DNA from: Erythrobacter sp. 3-20A1M | Lineage (GTDB): Bacteria > Pseudomonadota > Alphaproteobacteria > Sphingomonadales > Sphingomonadaceae | DNA: 64,000 nt | Assembly (NCBI RefSeq): GCF_018636735.1 | Contig: NZ_CP045200.1 | Coordinates: forward strand, 2,108,001-2,172,000 | Direction: 5' to 3' | Shown: one piece after another, positions 52,431-61,677 of the stretch | Numbering within the stretch: position 1 is the first letter of the stretch | Layout: every line of letters starts with the position of its first letter | Program-made: the position numbers and the translations under genes | Notes under the pieces: model-generated | Seen by the model: the letters and a program-made list of their open reading frames with translations, nothing else | Databases searched by the model: none | Told to the model about the DNA's origin: nothing

Positions 52431-53779
52431 TGATCCGTCGCCACCTGACTCTCGCCTTTGCGCCGCTGCTGCTCGTTGCGACCGCAGCGCTTGCCACCGA
52501 CGTACAGTCACCGCGGCAGACGCAGATCGAGACCGATCTGGCGGAACGCGCCAGGCACCTCGGCGCAACCGATGTTACGACCAAGGGAGCGCCGAACGGC
52601 GGCATCATCCTGGAAGCAAAGCTGGCAGGCAGTCAGTTCGCGCTCGCGATACCCGATGGCTGGAGCGGCGACGCATTGCTGTACGCTCATGGCTATTCCA
52701 CCCCCGGCACGCCGGTGGCAGTCGCTACCGACCCCGTCACCCAGGCCCCGGGATCGGGTTTGCTCGGCGATGCCTATGGCGAGGGCTTTGCGGTCGGCCA
52801 CAGCGCCTATGACAAGGCGGGCCTGGGCGTCGAAACCGGCGTGACGAACACCAAGCGGCTTCGCGACTTCGTCGCCGCGCTGGGCGGCAAGCGCATCTAT
52901 GTGATGGGCGATTCGATGGGCGGAAGCATCGTCGTCACGCTGCTGGAAATGTATCCCGAGGCCTTTGCGGGCGGCTTCGCGCGCTGCGGCGTGGTCGCCG
53001 ATTGGCAGGATCTGCTCGGCCGGCTGATCGACATGCGCCTCGTTTATAATGTCCTGACCAAGGACACGCCCTATGCCCTGCCCGGCGAACAGGATGTGCG
53101 CCGCAACGCGATCGCCCCCGAGCCTCCCGACGGTACAACTGGGGCGCTCGCACAGGCATATGTCTTTGGGCAGATCGGCAAAGTCGCCACTCCTCCCCTG
53201 AAGCTTTGGGCCGCCGCGCAAAAGGATCCGAACGGGCGCGAGGCAAAAATCGTCCGCGCGGTCACGGGCGTGGGCGGATTCGCGAACGATGCCGCAGCGC
53301 TTGCTTTCCCGCTCGTAACCGCCGCGCTCGGCGCAGAGGATATGGCAGCGACCGCAGGCGGTTGGGTCTATGGCAACATTGGCAAGACCTACGAGGTGCC
53401 TGGCCTGTCCGCAGAGGAAGAGGAGGCGGTCAATCGCAGCGTTCAGCGGGTATCCGCCGCACCGCAGGCGCTGGCCTATCTACAGCGCTGGCACCGGGCG
53501 ACGGGCCGGATTGCGACGCCGCTGGTGACGATGCACAATCGTATCGATTCGCTGGTTCCCTATGCCCAGGAGGAGGCGCTGGCCGCGGTGGTGGCCGAGG
53601 CTGGGCGCACCGATTATCTCGTGCAATACGGCGTGCCCGCCACCCGGGCTCCGCTGCCGATCGGCGGTGTTGAGGGCTACACGCATTGCGGTTTCGACAA
53701 TGCGCAGACGCTGAAGGCATGGGATGCGCTTCGCCAGTGGGTGGAGACCGGTGCCAAGCCTGAAGCGAGCCCGCAATGA
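52430..53779 (+). CDS. Exported alpha/beta hydrolase (paralogue of the one at 46456)
   Basis: A 449-residue hydrolase with a signal peptide (TAALAT), nucleophile elbow GDSMGGS, YALPGEQDV, and EGYTHCGF near the end. It matches the hydrolase at 46456 along its whole length (GLLGDAYGEGFAVGHSAYDKAG against GLFKHLYAEGVASGVAAFDKTG in the same place). Start ATG 52430 overlaps the previous TGA as TGATG. Function as for its paralogue: probable esterase on an acylated glycoside. Confidence 0.75.
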   Translation: MIRRHLTLAFAPLLLVATAALATDVQSPRQTQIETDLAERARHLGATDVTTKGAPNGGIILEAKLAGSQFALAIPDGWSGDALLYAHGYSTPGTPVAVATDPVTQAPGSGLLGDAYGEGFAVGHSAYDKAGLGVETGVTNTKRLRDFVAALGGKRIYVMGDSMGGSIVVTLLEMYPEAFAGGFARCGVVADWQDLLGRLIDMRLVYNVLTKDTPYALPGEQDVRRNAIAPEPPDGTTGALAQAYVFGQIGKVATPPLKLWAAAQKDPNGREAKIVRAVTGVGGFANDAAALAFPLVTAALGAEDMAATAGGWVYGNIGKTYEVPGLSAEEEEAVNRSVQRVSAAPQALAYLQRWHRATGRIATPLVTMHNRIDSLVPYAQEEALAAVVAEAGRTDYLVQYGVPATRAPLPIGGVEGYTHCGFDNAQTLKAWDALRQWVETGAKPEASPQ

Positions 53780-54257
53780 GCGACGGGTATCGTTTCGCGC
53801 GACCGGCGACCGAGGCCTACGCCTATGGCACCGACGAGGCGGCGTCCGATACGCTGTGGCGCGGCGGCTGGCTGCATACGCGGGACGTGGCGCGGATCGA
53901 CGACTGCGGCGATATCGAGATTCGCGACCGGCTGAAGGACGTGATCAAGACCGGCGGCGAATGGGTCTCCTCCATCCAGATCGAGGAACTGGCGATGCAG
54001 CATCCCGCGGTGGGTTCCGCCGCAGTGATCGGCATTCCCGATGCGCGTTGGGGCGAACGCCCGATCCTGTTCGTGACCGCGAGCGATCGGCAGCGACCGT
54101 CGAGACAATGCGGACGCATCTCTCCGCATTCGTGTCGAACGGCATTATCAGCCGCTACGGTATACCCGACCGGTTGATCGTCCTCGACGAACTCCCCAGG
54201 ACAAGTATCGGCAAGATCGACAAGAAGGCGTTGCGCCTGGCCGCCGGAGGCGCCTGA
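53776..54257 (+). pseudogene. Acyl-CoA ligase (AMP-binding), C-terminal remnant with frameshift
   Basis: Opens at ATG 53776 in an ATGA overlap and reads WLHTRDVARIDDCGDIEIRDRLKDVIKTGG, the hinge and C-terminal domain of adenylate-forming ligases; the N-terminal catalytic 350 residues are missing. Near 54095 the frame breaks: the family text continues one frame over as ATVETMRTHLSAF and ends with the lysine region SIGKIDKKALR at 54257. The gene is therefore truncated and frameshifted, yet its ribosome coupling survives. An intact copy would have activated the fatty or aromatic acid released by the esterases. Confidence 0.85.
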
Positions 54258-54258
54258 A

Positions 54259-56319
54259 ATGCCCCGGCTGCGCTTCGCCAGCCTGCTCGCCCTGCTGCTC
54301 GCGCTTGCCGGGCCCGCCGCCGCCAGCGATGCTCCGTTTGCGGCGGCGTCGCTCTCGATAGGCACGTCCTGGTATCCCGAGCAATGGCCGGAGGAGCGTT
54401 GGGAGGCAGACCTCGCGCTGATGGAGCGCGCGCATTTCCGGGTGGTGCGGCTCGGTGAGTTCGCCTGGGCGCGAATGGAGCCTGCCGACGGGCAGTTCGA
54501 TTTCGCCTGGCTCGACCGGGCGATCGCGGCGGCGGAACGCCACGGGCTGAAGGTCGTGCTCGGTACGCCGACCGCCGCGCCACCGATCTGGCTAACCGAG
54601 GCGCATCCCGACACTCTGCGCATGGACGAGGATGGCCGGGTTCAGCCACATGGCGGGCGTCAGCAGGGTTCCGGAGCGAGCGCGACCTATCGCCGCTATG
54701 CGGTGCGGATCGCGCGCGCGATGGCGCAACGCTATGGGAACAATCCCGCCGTCGTCGGCTGGCAGATCGACAACGAACTCGGCGTCGAGACCTTCGATCG
54801 CGATGCCAGCGCGCGATGGCACCAGTGGCTTGCCGATCGGTACGGAACGGTCGACGCGCTTAATCGGCGCTGGAGCACCGAATATTGGAGCCAGCGCTAC
54901 CAGCGCTTCGATCAGGTCCGGCTGACGCTGGATCGGGACCAGAACCCCGCGCTGGTGCTCGATGCGCATCGCTTCTTCACGTCGACCTGGGCCTCCTATG
55001 TCGCCGAACAAGTTGCGGCGATCCGTGCCCATGCCGATCCGCGCCAGTTCGTGACAACCAATTCGACGCTCTGGAACGATCGCTACGACGCCTATCCCGT
55101 TCACGCCTCGCTCGATCTCGCGTCATGGGACGCCTATGTACCGAACGGGCGGCCGGACTGGATGGCGCTTGCCCTGCATCACGCGGTGGTCCGCGGCTTC
55201 AAGCGGCGCAATTTCTGGGTGATGGAAGCGCAGCCCGGCTGGGTGAACTGGGGCGCCAACAATCGCACGCTCGATCCCGGCCAGACGCGCGAGCTGGCGT
55301 GGCAGGCCGTGGCGCATGGCGCCGATGCGGTGCTTTACTGGCAGTGGCGCAGCGCACCCGGTGGCCAAGAGCAATATCACGGCACCCTGGTCGGCGCCGA
55401 TGGCACGCCGATGCCGGTGTACCCCGAGATCGCCAGAACCGCCGCCGAGTTCGCCCGGATCGGGCCGCTGCTGGCCGGCACCGCGCCGCAGGCCGAGATC
55501 GCGATGCTCTATTCGCGCGACAGTCGCTGGGCGATCGAGCAACAGCGGTTCGCGCGCGATTATGATCCGGTCGCTGTCATGAAGGACTGGTATCGGCCGC
55601 TGTTCGCCGCCGGCCAGCCGATCGACGTGCTGCCCCCGGACGCAGACCTCTCGCGCTACCGGCTGGTGCTCGCGCCATGGCTGAACGTGCTGGATGGCGC
55701 GACCGCCGCCGCACTCGAACGCTACGTGCGCGGCGGCGGACAACTGATTCTCGGCCCGCGCTCCGGTATGAAGGATGGGGACAATGCGCTGTGGCCGATG
55801 CGCCAGCCGGGCCCGCTGGCCGGCCTGCTGGGCGCGCATGTCGAGGCATTTTACGCACTCGACGAAACGGCGCCCGTCATCGGCGCGGTGACCGGGATCG
55901 CGCGAAGCTGGGCCGAGACGCTCGCGGTCGATCGTTCTGATGTGGAAGTAATCGCACGCTATGCTGCGGGCGGCTGGCTAGCCGGGAAGCCGGCGATCGT
56001 CACGCGCGCGATCGGCCGTGGGCGCGTTACGTATGTCGGCGCGCTGCTGGATGTCGATGGTCAGGCTGCGCTTGCCCGAATGCTCGTGCGCGATGTACCC
56101 ACCGCCGCGCCCGCGGACGGGATCGAACGCGCGATCCGGCAGGATGGAGAACGCCGAATTCTCATCGCAATCAACCATGCGGACCACCCCGCGCCATTCG
56201 CCGTCCCGCCGCGCGCCAGGCTGGTGCTTGGCGACTTAAGCGAGGGACAAATCGCCGGACATGGTATTGCGGTGATCGCGTTGGCCGAAAACCACGGCCC
56301 TAGTGAAAGCAGCAAATGA
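54259..56319 (+). CDS. GH42 beta-galactosidase, exported
   Basis: A 686-residue family 42 glycoside hydrolase with a signal peptide (GPAAAS). GTSWYPEQWPEERWEADL starts the barrel; acid/base Glu173 lies in QIDNELG and nucleophile Glu323 in WVMEAQPG. A trimerisation-like domain (about 400-620) and a short C-terminal domain complete the usual length. ATG 54259 is one base after the ligase remnant. It releases beta-galactose in the periplasm. Confidence 0.92.
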   Translation: MPRLRFASLLALLLALAGPAAASDAPFAAASLSIGTSWYPEQWPEERWEADLALMERAHFRVVRLGEFAWARMEPADGQFDFAWLDRAIAAAERHGLKVVLGTPTAAPPIWLTEAHPDTLRMDEDGRVQPHGGRQQGSGASATYRRYAVRIARAMAQRYGNNPAVVGWQIDNELGVETFDRDASARWHQWLADRYGTVDALNRRWSTEYWSQRYQRFDQVRLTLDRDQNPALVLDAHRFFTSTWASYVAEQVAAIRAHADPRQFVTTNSTLWNDRYDAYPVHASLDLASWDAYVPNGRPDWMALALHHAVVRGFKRRNFWVMEAQPGWVNWGANNRTLDPGQTRELAWQAVAHGADAVLYWQWRSAPGGQEQYHGTLVGADGTPMPVYPEIARTAAEFARIGPLLAGTAPQAEIAMLYSRDSRWAIEQQRFARDYDPVAVMKDWYRPLFAAGQPIDVLPPDADLSRYRLVLAPWLNVLDGATAAALERYVRGGGQLILGPRSGMKDGDNALWPMRQPGPLAGLLGAHVEAFYALDETAPVIGAVTGIARSWAETLAVDRSDVEVIARYAAGGWLAGKPAIVTRAIGRGRVTYVGALLDVDGQAALARMLVRDVPTAAPADGIERAIRQDGERRILIAINHADHPAPFAVPPRARLVLGDLSEGQIAGHGIAVIALAENHGPSESSK

Positions 56320-56330
56320 CGGGAGGATCG

Positions 56331-57887
56331 ATGAGACGGGCGCTATGGACCCTTGCCTGCTGTGCGACGAGCCTATTGCTTTCGCCTTTGGCGTTCGCGC
56401 AACAATCGCCCGCCGATCTGTTCGGTCCGTTGTTCGCGGAGGTGCAGGAGGGGCACCTCTTTCCGGACGGAAAGACCTTTGCCGATGCCGTGCCGAAGCG
56501 GAGTCCGGACGAAATATTGGCGGCCTATCGCCGATTGGAGACGCATGACGCCGCGACGCTGCGCGCCTTCGTGCTCGCCAATTTTTCAGTGCCCGGAATC
56601 AACGATTCCCGCCCCGCCGATCTGCGCGCGCACATCCGATCGCTCTGGCCGTCGCTGGTGCGCCAGCCGCACTCCGTTCCCGCGGGAAGCTCCGCGCTGC
56701 CGATGTCGGCGCCCTATATCGTGCCCGGCGGTCGGTTCCGCGAGCTCTATTATTGGGACAGCTACTTCACCATGCTCGGCCTGAAAGTCGACGGCCAGCA
56801 GCCCTTGGTCGAATCGATGCTGGCCGATTTCACCGCGATGATCGAGCGCTACGGTCACATCCCGAATGGCACGCGGACCTATTATCTGAGCCGGTCACAG
56901 CCTCCTTTCTTCGCTTTGATGCTCGACCTGTCGAGCAACCGCGATCCGGCCACGGCGCAGCGTCGCCTTGCCGCGCTGCGCCGCGAATATGATTGGTGGA
57001 TGAAGGGAGCCGGTTGCCTCGATCCCACCGGCGCCTGCCTGCGAGTGGTGCGGATGCCGGACGGGACGCTGCTCAACCGATATTGGGACGACCGCGAAAC
57101 GCCGCGCGACGAAAGCTGGGCCGAAGATGTTGCGACGGCAAAGCAGGATCCATCGCGCGATCCGGCGACGCTCTACCGTCAACTGCGCGCCGGTGCGGAA
57201 AGCGGCTGGGATTACAGCAGCCGGTGGCTCGTCGATTCGCATCGGCTCGCCTCGATCCGTACGACCGATATTGTACCGATCGACCTCAACAGCCTGATGT
57301 TCGCGATGGAGAAACGGATTGCGCGTGGATGCGCTGAACTGCGCGACGCTCGCTGCGCGACGCGGTTCGCGCAGCTTTCGACGCGAAGGCGGGCGGCGAT
57401 CGACCGTTACCTCTGGCTGCCCGATCAGCGGCGCTATGCCGACTGGGACCGGATTGCGCGCAGTCCGACGCTTCGGTTGTCCGCCGCGACTGCCTATCCG
57501 CTGTTCGTCGGCGCCGCCTCGCAGCCGCAGGCGGCGGCGGTGGCACGGGCCATAAGCGAACAGCTGCTGGCGGCGGGCGGCCTGCGCACGACCACCGAGC
57601 GCACCGGTCAGCAATGGGACGCGCCCAACGGCTGGGCGCCGCTGCAATGGATCGCGATCATCGGCTTGGATGATTATGGCGAAACCGCGCTGGCGCGGGA
57701 CATCGCCCACCGCTGGCTGGCGACGGTCACAGCGACCTATGACGAAACGGGCAAGATGCTCGAGAAATATGATGTCGAGGAGCGCCGTCCGGGCGGCGGT
57801 GGCGAATATCCGACGCAGGACGGCTTCGGCTGGACCAACGGCGTGACGAGCGCACTGCTGGATCGCTATCCTGAACTCAACCCGTAA
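56331..57887 (+). CDS. GH37 alpha,alpha-trehalase, exported
   Basis: A 518-residue periplasmic trehalase. Both family signatures are present: PGGRFRELYYWDSY and QWDAPNGWAPLQW, as is the glycine-rich GGGGEYPTQDGFGWTNG. Signal peptide ends PLAFAQ. ATG 56331 has GGGAGGA upstream; ATG 56316 (five residues longer, ATGA overlap with the galactosidase) is also possible. Last gene of the operon. Family members split trehalose to two glucose, so trehalose or a trehalose-containing glycolipid may be among the substrates. Confidence 0.92.
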   Translation: MRRALWTLACCATSLLLSPLAFAQQSPADLFGPLFAEVQEGHLFPDGKTFADAVPKRSPDEILAAYRRLETHDAATLRAFVLANFSVPGINDSRPADLRAHIRSLWPSLVRQPHSVPAGSSALPMSAPYIVPGGRFRELYYWDSYFTMLGLKVDGQQPLVESMLADFTAMIERYGHIPNGTRTYYLSRSQPPFFALMLDLSSNRDPATAQRRLAALRREYDWWMKGAGCLDPTGACLRVVRMPDGTLLNRYWDDRETPRDESWAEDVATAKQDPSRDPATLYRQLRAGAESGWDYSSRWLVDSHRLASIRTTDIVPIDLNSLMFAMEKRIARGCAELRDARCATRFAQLSTRRRAAIDRYLWLPDQRRYADWDRIARSPTLRLSAATAYPLFVGAASQPQAAAVARAISEQLLAAGGLRTTTERTGQQWDAPNGWAPLQWIAIIGLDDYGETALARDIAHRWLATVTATYDETGKMLEKYDVEERRPGGGGEYPTQDGFGWTNGVTSALLDRYPELNP

Positions 57888-57924
57888 TTGCCACTCGGAA
57901 GCGCATGTCGTGCTTCTCGCCCCA

Positions 57925-58290
57925 TCTCATTTCACAGGCGCTCGACGGCGCTGCGCTCCTTTAGAGGGACCTAGAAAAGCAGTTTTTCCAGTGCCAGTTG
58001 GCCTTGGACGGGATCTTCGGTACGCCCCCGGGCGCTCGATCAGGTCGCGGATCGCTTGCTGTGACGCTTTGTCGGCCAGCACGATAGCGCGCGGCGCAAC
58101 GCTATCGAGCAGCACATCGGCCGCGCAGTCAGCAACCTCGCGACTGGTCAGCAGAGAGCAGGGCGGCCGAACTTCGCCGTCGGTAAGCGCGTGGAGCTTG
58201 CTGTTGCCGCCGCCCCGGCTGATCCTGATCGCCTGGGCGAGCGCCCCCTTTTCTTCCGCCCAGCCCGGCTGTTCACAGTCGGTTGAACCA
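57925..58290 (-). pseudogene. IS5-family transposase remnant
   Basis: On the minus strand, EEKGALAQAIRISRGGGNSKLHALTDG and VLLDSVAPRAIVLADKA match the DDE region of IS5-type transposases. Near 58040 the frame shifts (family text continues as VPKIPSKANWHWKNCFS in another frame) and then a stop appears, followed by KERSAVERL like the YRDRNAIERMF end. Both ends are missing, so this is an old, dead copy at the end of the glycan operon. Confidence 0.8.
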
Positions 58291-58442
58291 ATGGCTGCTT
58301 GCGGGTTCACGGGATTGCCGCGCGAGCGTCCGGAATTGGGGCGCCTAGCCGCCCTCCCGATCATCCTGAACGAACGGCAGCTTTTGGGTCGCAACGCGCA
58401 GACCTCGAATGGCCGAAATTGGGGCGCGAAGCCGACCTTCGC

Positions 58443-58712
58443 TCAGAGCTCAGAACTGTGCTCGCCTCCAGCCTTCCTCTTACGCTCCACCAAAGCCCGC
58501 AAGCTCGTCGTCAGAACCAGCGTTGCACTGCCGAGCTTGATCACTTCGACATCTCTCGCTGCGATCAGGACATAGAGCGTGCTCCGACCGATCCCGAGAT
58601 AGCGGCACGCATCGGGCACTCGCATGGTTATCGGCTCGATCCGAACCGGCTGTGCCTGCTCTCGAAGATGCTCTGTAGTACCTGCCGAAGGCATAGCGAT
58701 CGGTCCTTTCAT
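58443..58712 (-). CDS. Excisionase/AlpA-like helix-turn-helix protein
   Basis: An 89-residue protein with an MerR-like HTH_17 domain (MRVPDACRYLGIGRSTLYVLIAARDVEVIKLGSATLV). Such proteins sit beside P4-type integrases and act as excisionases or as activators of integrase expression. Here it lies 1.7 kb from the integrase at the right end of the island, on the same strand. Confidence 0.82.
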   Translation of the reverse strand: MKGPIAMPSAGTTEHLREQAQPVRIEPITMRVPDACRYLGIGRSTLYVLIAARDVEVIKLGSATLVLTTSLRALVERKRKAGGEHSSEL

Positions 58713-59212
58713 CTATCGGGTGATGACGGACCGACCTGGGGCTTGGAGGGGGAGCAGGACCGGCCCGCCATCGCCGCCATTATCGGTCGAAAAGGGCTAG
58801 GTTCGCCACCTGACATTCGTGCGCCAGAGCCGCTGTTTCTACGACGCGGCGATGGCGATCAAAGATACGAGCTCTGGGCGGACTGCATAGGGCGCACCGG
58901 TATACGAGCGGATCGAGAGCGAACTGTCCGCCGTCGTTCGAAAAGTCGACACTTAGCCGAGCGCCGTCGCTTCTGCGATTGAATTCAAACGACAATCGAA
59001 AGCCAGCGCCGCAACCGATAGTCCGCCGCCGTCGTAGATTTCCTCACTACCCCAACCACATGCAGCCCGCCCGACGGCGCTGTCTTTATCTCGCGATCCA
59101 AAACCGCTCTCCTCCTCGGATACGCACGGACGATCTCCAAACGACGCACCAATCTGCAGCGGCTGTGTATGCCGATTGCAGCCGCACTGCAAAGCGGGCA
59201 CAGACCCACACG
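58713..59212. other. Gap near the right end of the island, no gene seen
   Basis: Open frames on both strands are short and arginine-rich with no pattern I recognise. It may hold the promoter of the excisionase-like gene. Confidence 0.5.
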
Positions 59213-59374
59213 ATGCCAAGCGACAACCGATCACGCATTCTCATTGCAATAGAGCGTGCGCCCGAATGGGTCAGGCGCGATCTTACAGCGAAAGACCAAG
59301 GTGTACGCGATCGCGCCGAGGAAGCGCTCGCGGCGATGATCGCGAGCGCGCTAGAACAGGTTGGCAGCGCGTAG
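59213..59374 (+). CDS. Small DUF6771-like protein
   Basis: A 53-residue protein containing IAIERAPEWVRRDLTAKDQGVRDRAEEALAAMI, which follows the pattern of the short DUF6771 proteins found in sphingomonad islands and plasmids. Function unknown. ATG 59213 is chosen; the frame is open further upstream but without similarity. It converges with the nucleotidyltransferase gene. Confidence 0.6.
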   Translation: MPSDNRSRILIAIERAPEWVRRDLTAKDQGVRDRAEEALAAMIASALEQVGSA

Positions 59375-59388
59375 TCAGCACGCCGCGC

Positions 59389-60327
59389 TTACTGCTTATC
59401 CGGTCGCGCCTTAGCCTCCGCTCTGAGCTTTTCCAGCCGTTCCGAACACACCTCGTGTACCAAGCGGCCGAGTTCCTCGACCTGCTCGCCGAGCCATTCG
59501 AGCTCTTCCTTCGTGATACGATAGTGTTTCGAGTAGCGTGCTTTCACGTATGCCGCTTTGAGCTTTTCAAACCGCGCCCGGTCGCGCTTGGTCTCGCGGG
59601 GCCAGACATAAGTCAGGCGCGGGTCGATGCGCTCGGCCTGCGTGCGCAGGAAACCGAGGTTGTGCACGTGGGGCGTGTAGAACGTGCAGACCAGCAGCAC
59701 GCAATGGTATAGCCGCTCGCAAGATTGGTGCAGCTCAAACGCTGCCTTCTTGTTCCATCCTCGCTGCGCGGCTTCGGTCCCTTGTATGAGGAACTGCTCG
59801 GCTGACGGCATCCAATCATCGAAGTACTCCTGCGCCATGGCGAGCGCTTGCCCGGCTGTCTTGGGCTTGGGTGTGTGCAGCTCGGTGTCTTCGGCCTGGT
59901 AGAGCGCGATCCCATCGGCCTTCACGTCCATGAAGAAATAGCGCCCGTGCGCGAGACCGTCGTTCACTTCCTGCAAGGTGTGCACGATGAAGTTCACCGG
60001 GGTCTTGAGCGTGCCGGTGACGCCGTACTCGCGCATCAGCCGGTCATCGAGCTTGGCCCAGTATTTCACCCGCTCGGTCAGGTGATCGTCGTTCACGATC
60101 ACCAGCAGGTCGTAATCGGACTGGTAGCCCTTGGCGGTATGGGGTTCGTCGACCCAGGTGCCTCTGGCATAGCTGCCGTAGAGGATGATCTTCTGGATGC
60201 GGCCTGCCTTCTTCTTCTGGCTGGTCGCCAGAGACACCGCGTCGTCGAACTCCTCGAAGATCAGCTGCACCACGCGTTCGAGCTCGCGCTGCTTTTGCGG
60301 TGGCAGATGATCGAGGTCGGTCTTCAT
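59389..60327 (-). CDS. Nucleotidyltransferase-HEPN fusion protein
   Basis: A 312-residue protein. Residues about 10-130 are a MNT-type nucleotidyltransferase with GSYARGTW and, after a 12-residue insert, SDYDLLV (the paired aspartates). Residues about 170-300 are a HEPN-like helical domain (KKAAFELHQSCERLYHCVLLV). MNT and HEPN proteins often form toxin-antitoxin pairs where the nucleotidyltransferase modifies the HEPN toxin; this is the fused form. Start ATG 60327 chosen from the family; the frame opens at 60369. It lies beside the integrase in the island, so a stability or defence role is plausible. Confidence 0.8.
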   Translation of the reverse strand: MKTDLDHLPPQKQRELERVVQLIFEEFDDAVSLATSQKKKAGRIQKIILYGSYARGTWVDEPHTAKGYQSDYDLLVIVNDDHLTERVKYWAKLDDRLMREYGVTGTLKTPVNFIVHTLQEVNDGLAHGRYFFMDVKADGIALYQAEDTELHTPKPKTAGQALAMAQEYFDDWMPSAEQFLIQGTEAAQRGWNKKAAFELHQSCERLYHCVLLVCTFYTPHVHNLGFLRTQAERIDPRLTYVWPRETKRDRARFEKLKAAYVKARYSKHYRITKEELEWLGEQVEELGRLVHEVCSERLEKLRAEAKARPDKQ

Positions 60328-60439
60328 TGCTGCGATCCTAGCAGCAGGAATGAACGCTGCCACCTGCAACTGAGCCTGCGCGCGGAGACGGCGCTCACCA
60401 CAAGCGCAAGGAGCCGCGCGCGGGATGGCGCAGGGCGCC

Positions 60440-61588
60440 TCATTTGCCGGTCCGGAGATAATCGGCCCAGTCGGCCATCAAGGCGCGCCGCTTCTCCAAC
60501 AGATTGCCGCGCCGGTACGCGGCCTCCGTCTTGTCCTTCACCGCATGGGCGAGCGCTGCTTCGGCAACCTCGCCCTGGTGGCTGGTCTCCTCGCTGACCC
60601 AGTCGCGAAAAGCCGACCGGAACCCGTGCACGGTGCAGGTCTCTTTCATCTCGCGAAGGAGCTTAGTCAGGGTCATGTCGGACATCGGCTTTCTCAGCCG
60701 CTGGCCGGGAAACACCAGCGGCAAATCGCGGATGCGCAGTTCGGCGCAGCGCTCGACGATCCGCACCGCCCGCTCGCAAAGCGGTACCACATGCTCGCGG
60801 TTCGCCTTCATCCGCTCGGGTGGAATGGTCCAGAGCTTGGCTTCGAGGTCGAACTCGTCGAACACCGCGTGCCGCACTTCGCCCGACCGCGCCGCGGTCA
60901 GGATCGCGAACTCCAGCGCCAGGCGGCTGTAGCTCTCGCGCTCGCGCAACCTGGGAATGAACTTCGGTACATCGGCAAAGGGCATCGCCGCGTAGTGCCC
61001 CTCCTTCTTGGGCTGGCGGGGAAGTCCCTTGCTGATCGCGCGCATCGGGGCTTCGCTATCCCGATACCCCGATGCGTAGGCCCAATCGAGCACGGTCCCA
61101 ATCCGTTGGCGCACACGGCGCGCGGTCTCTGGCTTGACCAGCCAGATCTCGGCCAGCACGTTCCGGATCATCGGACCGGTAATCTCGTTCACCTGCACGT
61201 TCCCGATGTGTGGGAACGCGTAAGCCTCCAGCGTCCTGATCCATTGCTGCTCGTGCTTCTCGTTGCGCCAGGTCGAACGATGCTGCGCCAGCACCTTCGC
61301 GGTCGCCTCGCGGAACGTGGGTATGCCTTGCGCCTTCCGGCGCTCGAATAGCGGATCGAGCCCGAGCTCGACCCAGGTGCGAATCTCTCGTGCACGTTCC
61401 CTGGCGATCGCCAGCGACACTTTCGACGCGCTTCCCAGTCCGAAGTCGCGGCGCGTACCGCTCTTCTGCACCCGCACCATCCAGCTCTTGGTCCCTGACG
61501 GCTTCACAACGAGGTACAAACCGTCGCCATCGCCGAGTCTGCCTGGCCGAGTAGCGGCTTTCACCGCGCTTGCTGAAAGACGTCCCAT
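60440..61588 (-). CDS. P4-type tyrosine integrase of the island
   Basis: A 382-residue site-specific recombinase. The N-terminal arm-binding DUF4102 domain (GDGLYLVVKPSGTKSWMVRV), core-binding and catalytic domains are in order. Catalytic residues: Arg in TAARSGEVR, Lys near WTIPPERMKA, the VHGFRSAFRDW His-x-x-Arg box, His in LAHAVKDKTEAAYRRG and the Tyr just after it. Start ATG 61588 has family support; the frame runs on to 61834 through the repeat. It begins 90 bases from the right repeat and is complete, so excision may be possible. Confidence 0.92.
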   Translation of the reverse strand: MGRLSASAVKAATRPGRLGDGDGLYLVVKPSGTKSWMVRVQKSGTRRDFGLGSASKVSLAIARERAREIRTWVELGLDPLFERRKAQGIPTFREATAKVLAQHRSTWRNEKHEQQWIRTLEAYAFPHIGNVQVNEITGPMIRNVLAEIWLVKPETARRVRQRIGTVLDWAYASGYRDSEAPMRAISKGLPRQPKKEGHYAAMPFADVPKFIPRLRERESYSRLALEFAILTAARSGEVRHAVFDEFDLEAKLWTIPPERMKANREHVVPLCERAVRIVERCAELRIRDLPLVFPGQRLRKPMSDMTLTKLLREMKETCTVHGFRSAFRDWVSEETSHQGEVAEAALAHAVKDKTEAAYRRGNLLEKRRALMADWADYLRTGK

Positions 61589-61677
61589 GACCGCTAAAGT
61601 CTCCCACACTTGTTCCCACAAATCCAATCGGACGGCGCCGGATCGGAAGGGACGCATGGGGACCCGAATCACCTCGT

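Noticed and set aside
58713-59212. Short open frames on both strands between the excisionase-like gene and the small DUF6771-like gene
   Set aside because: Composition like shadow frames; no starts or motifs.
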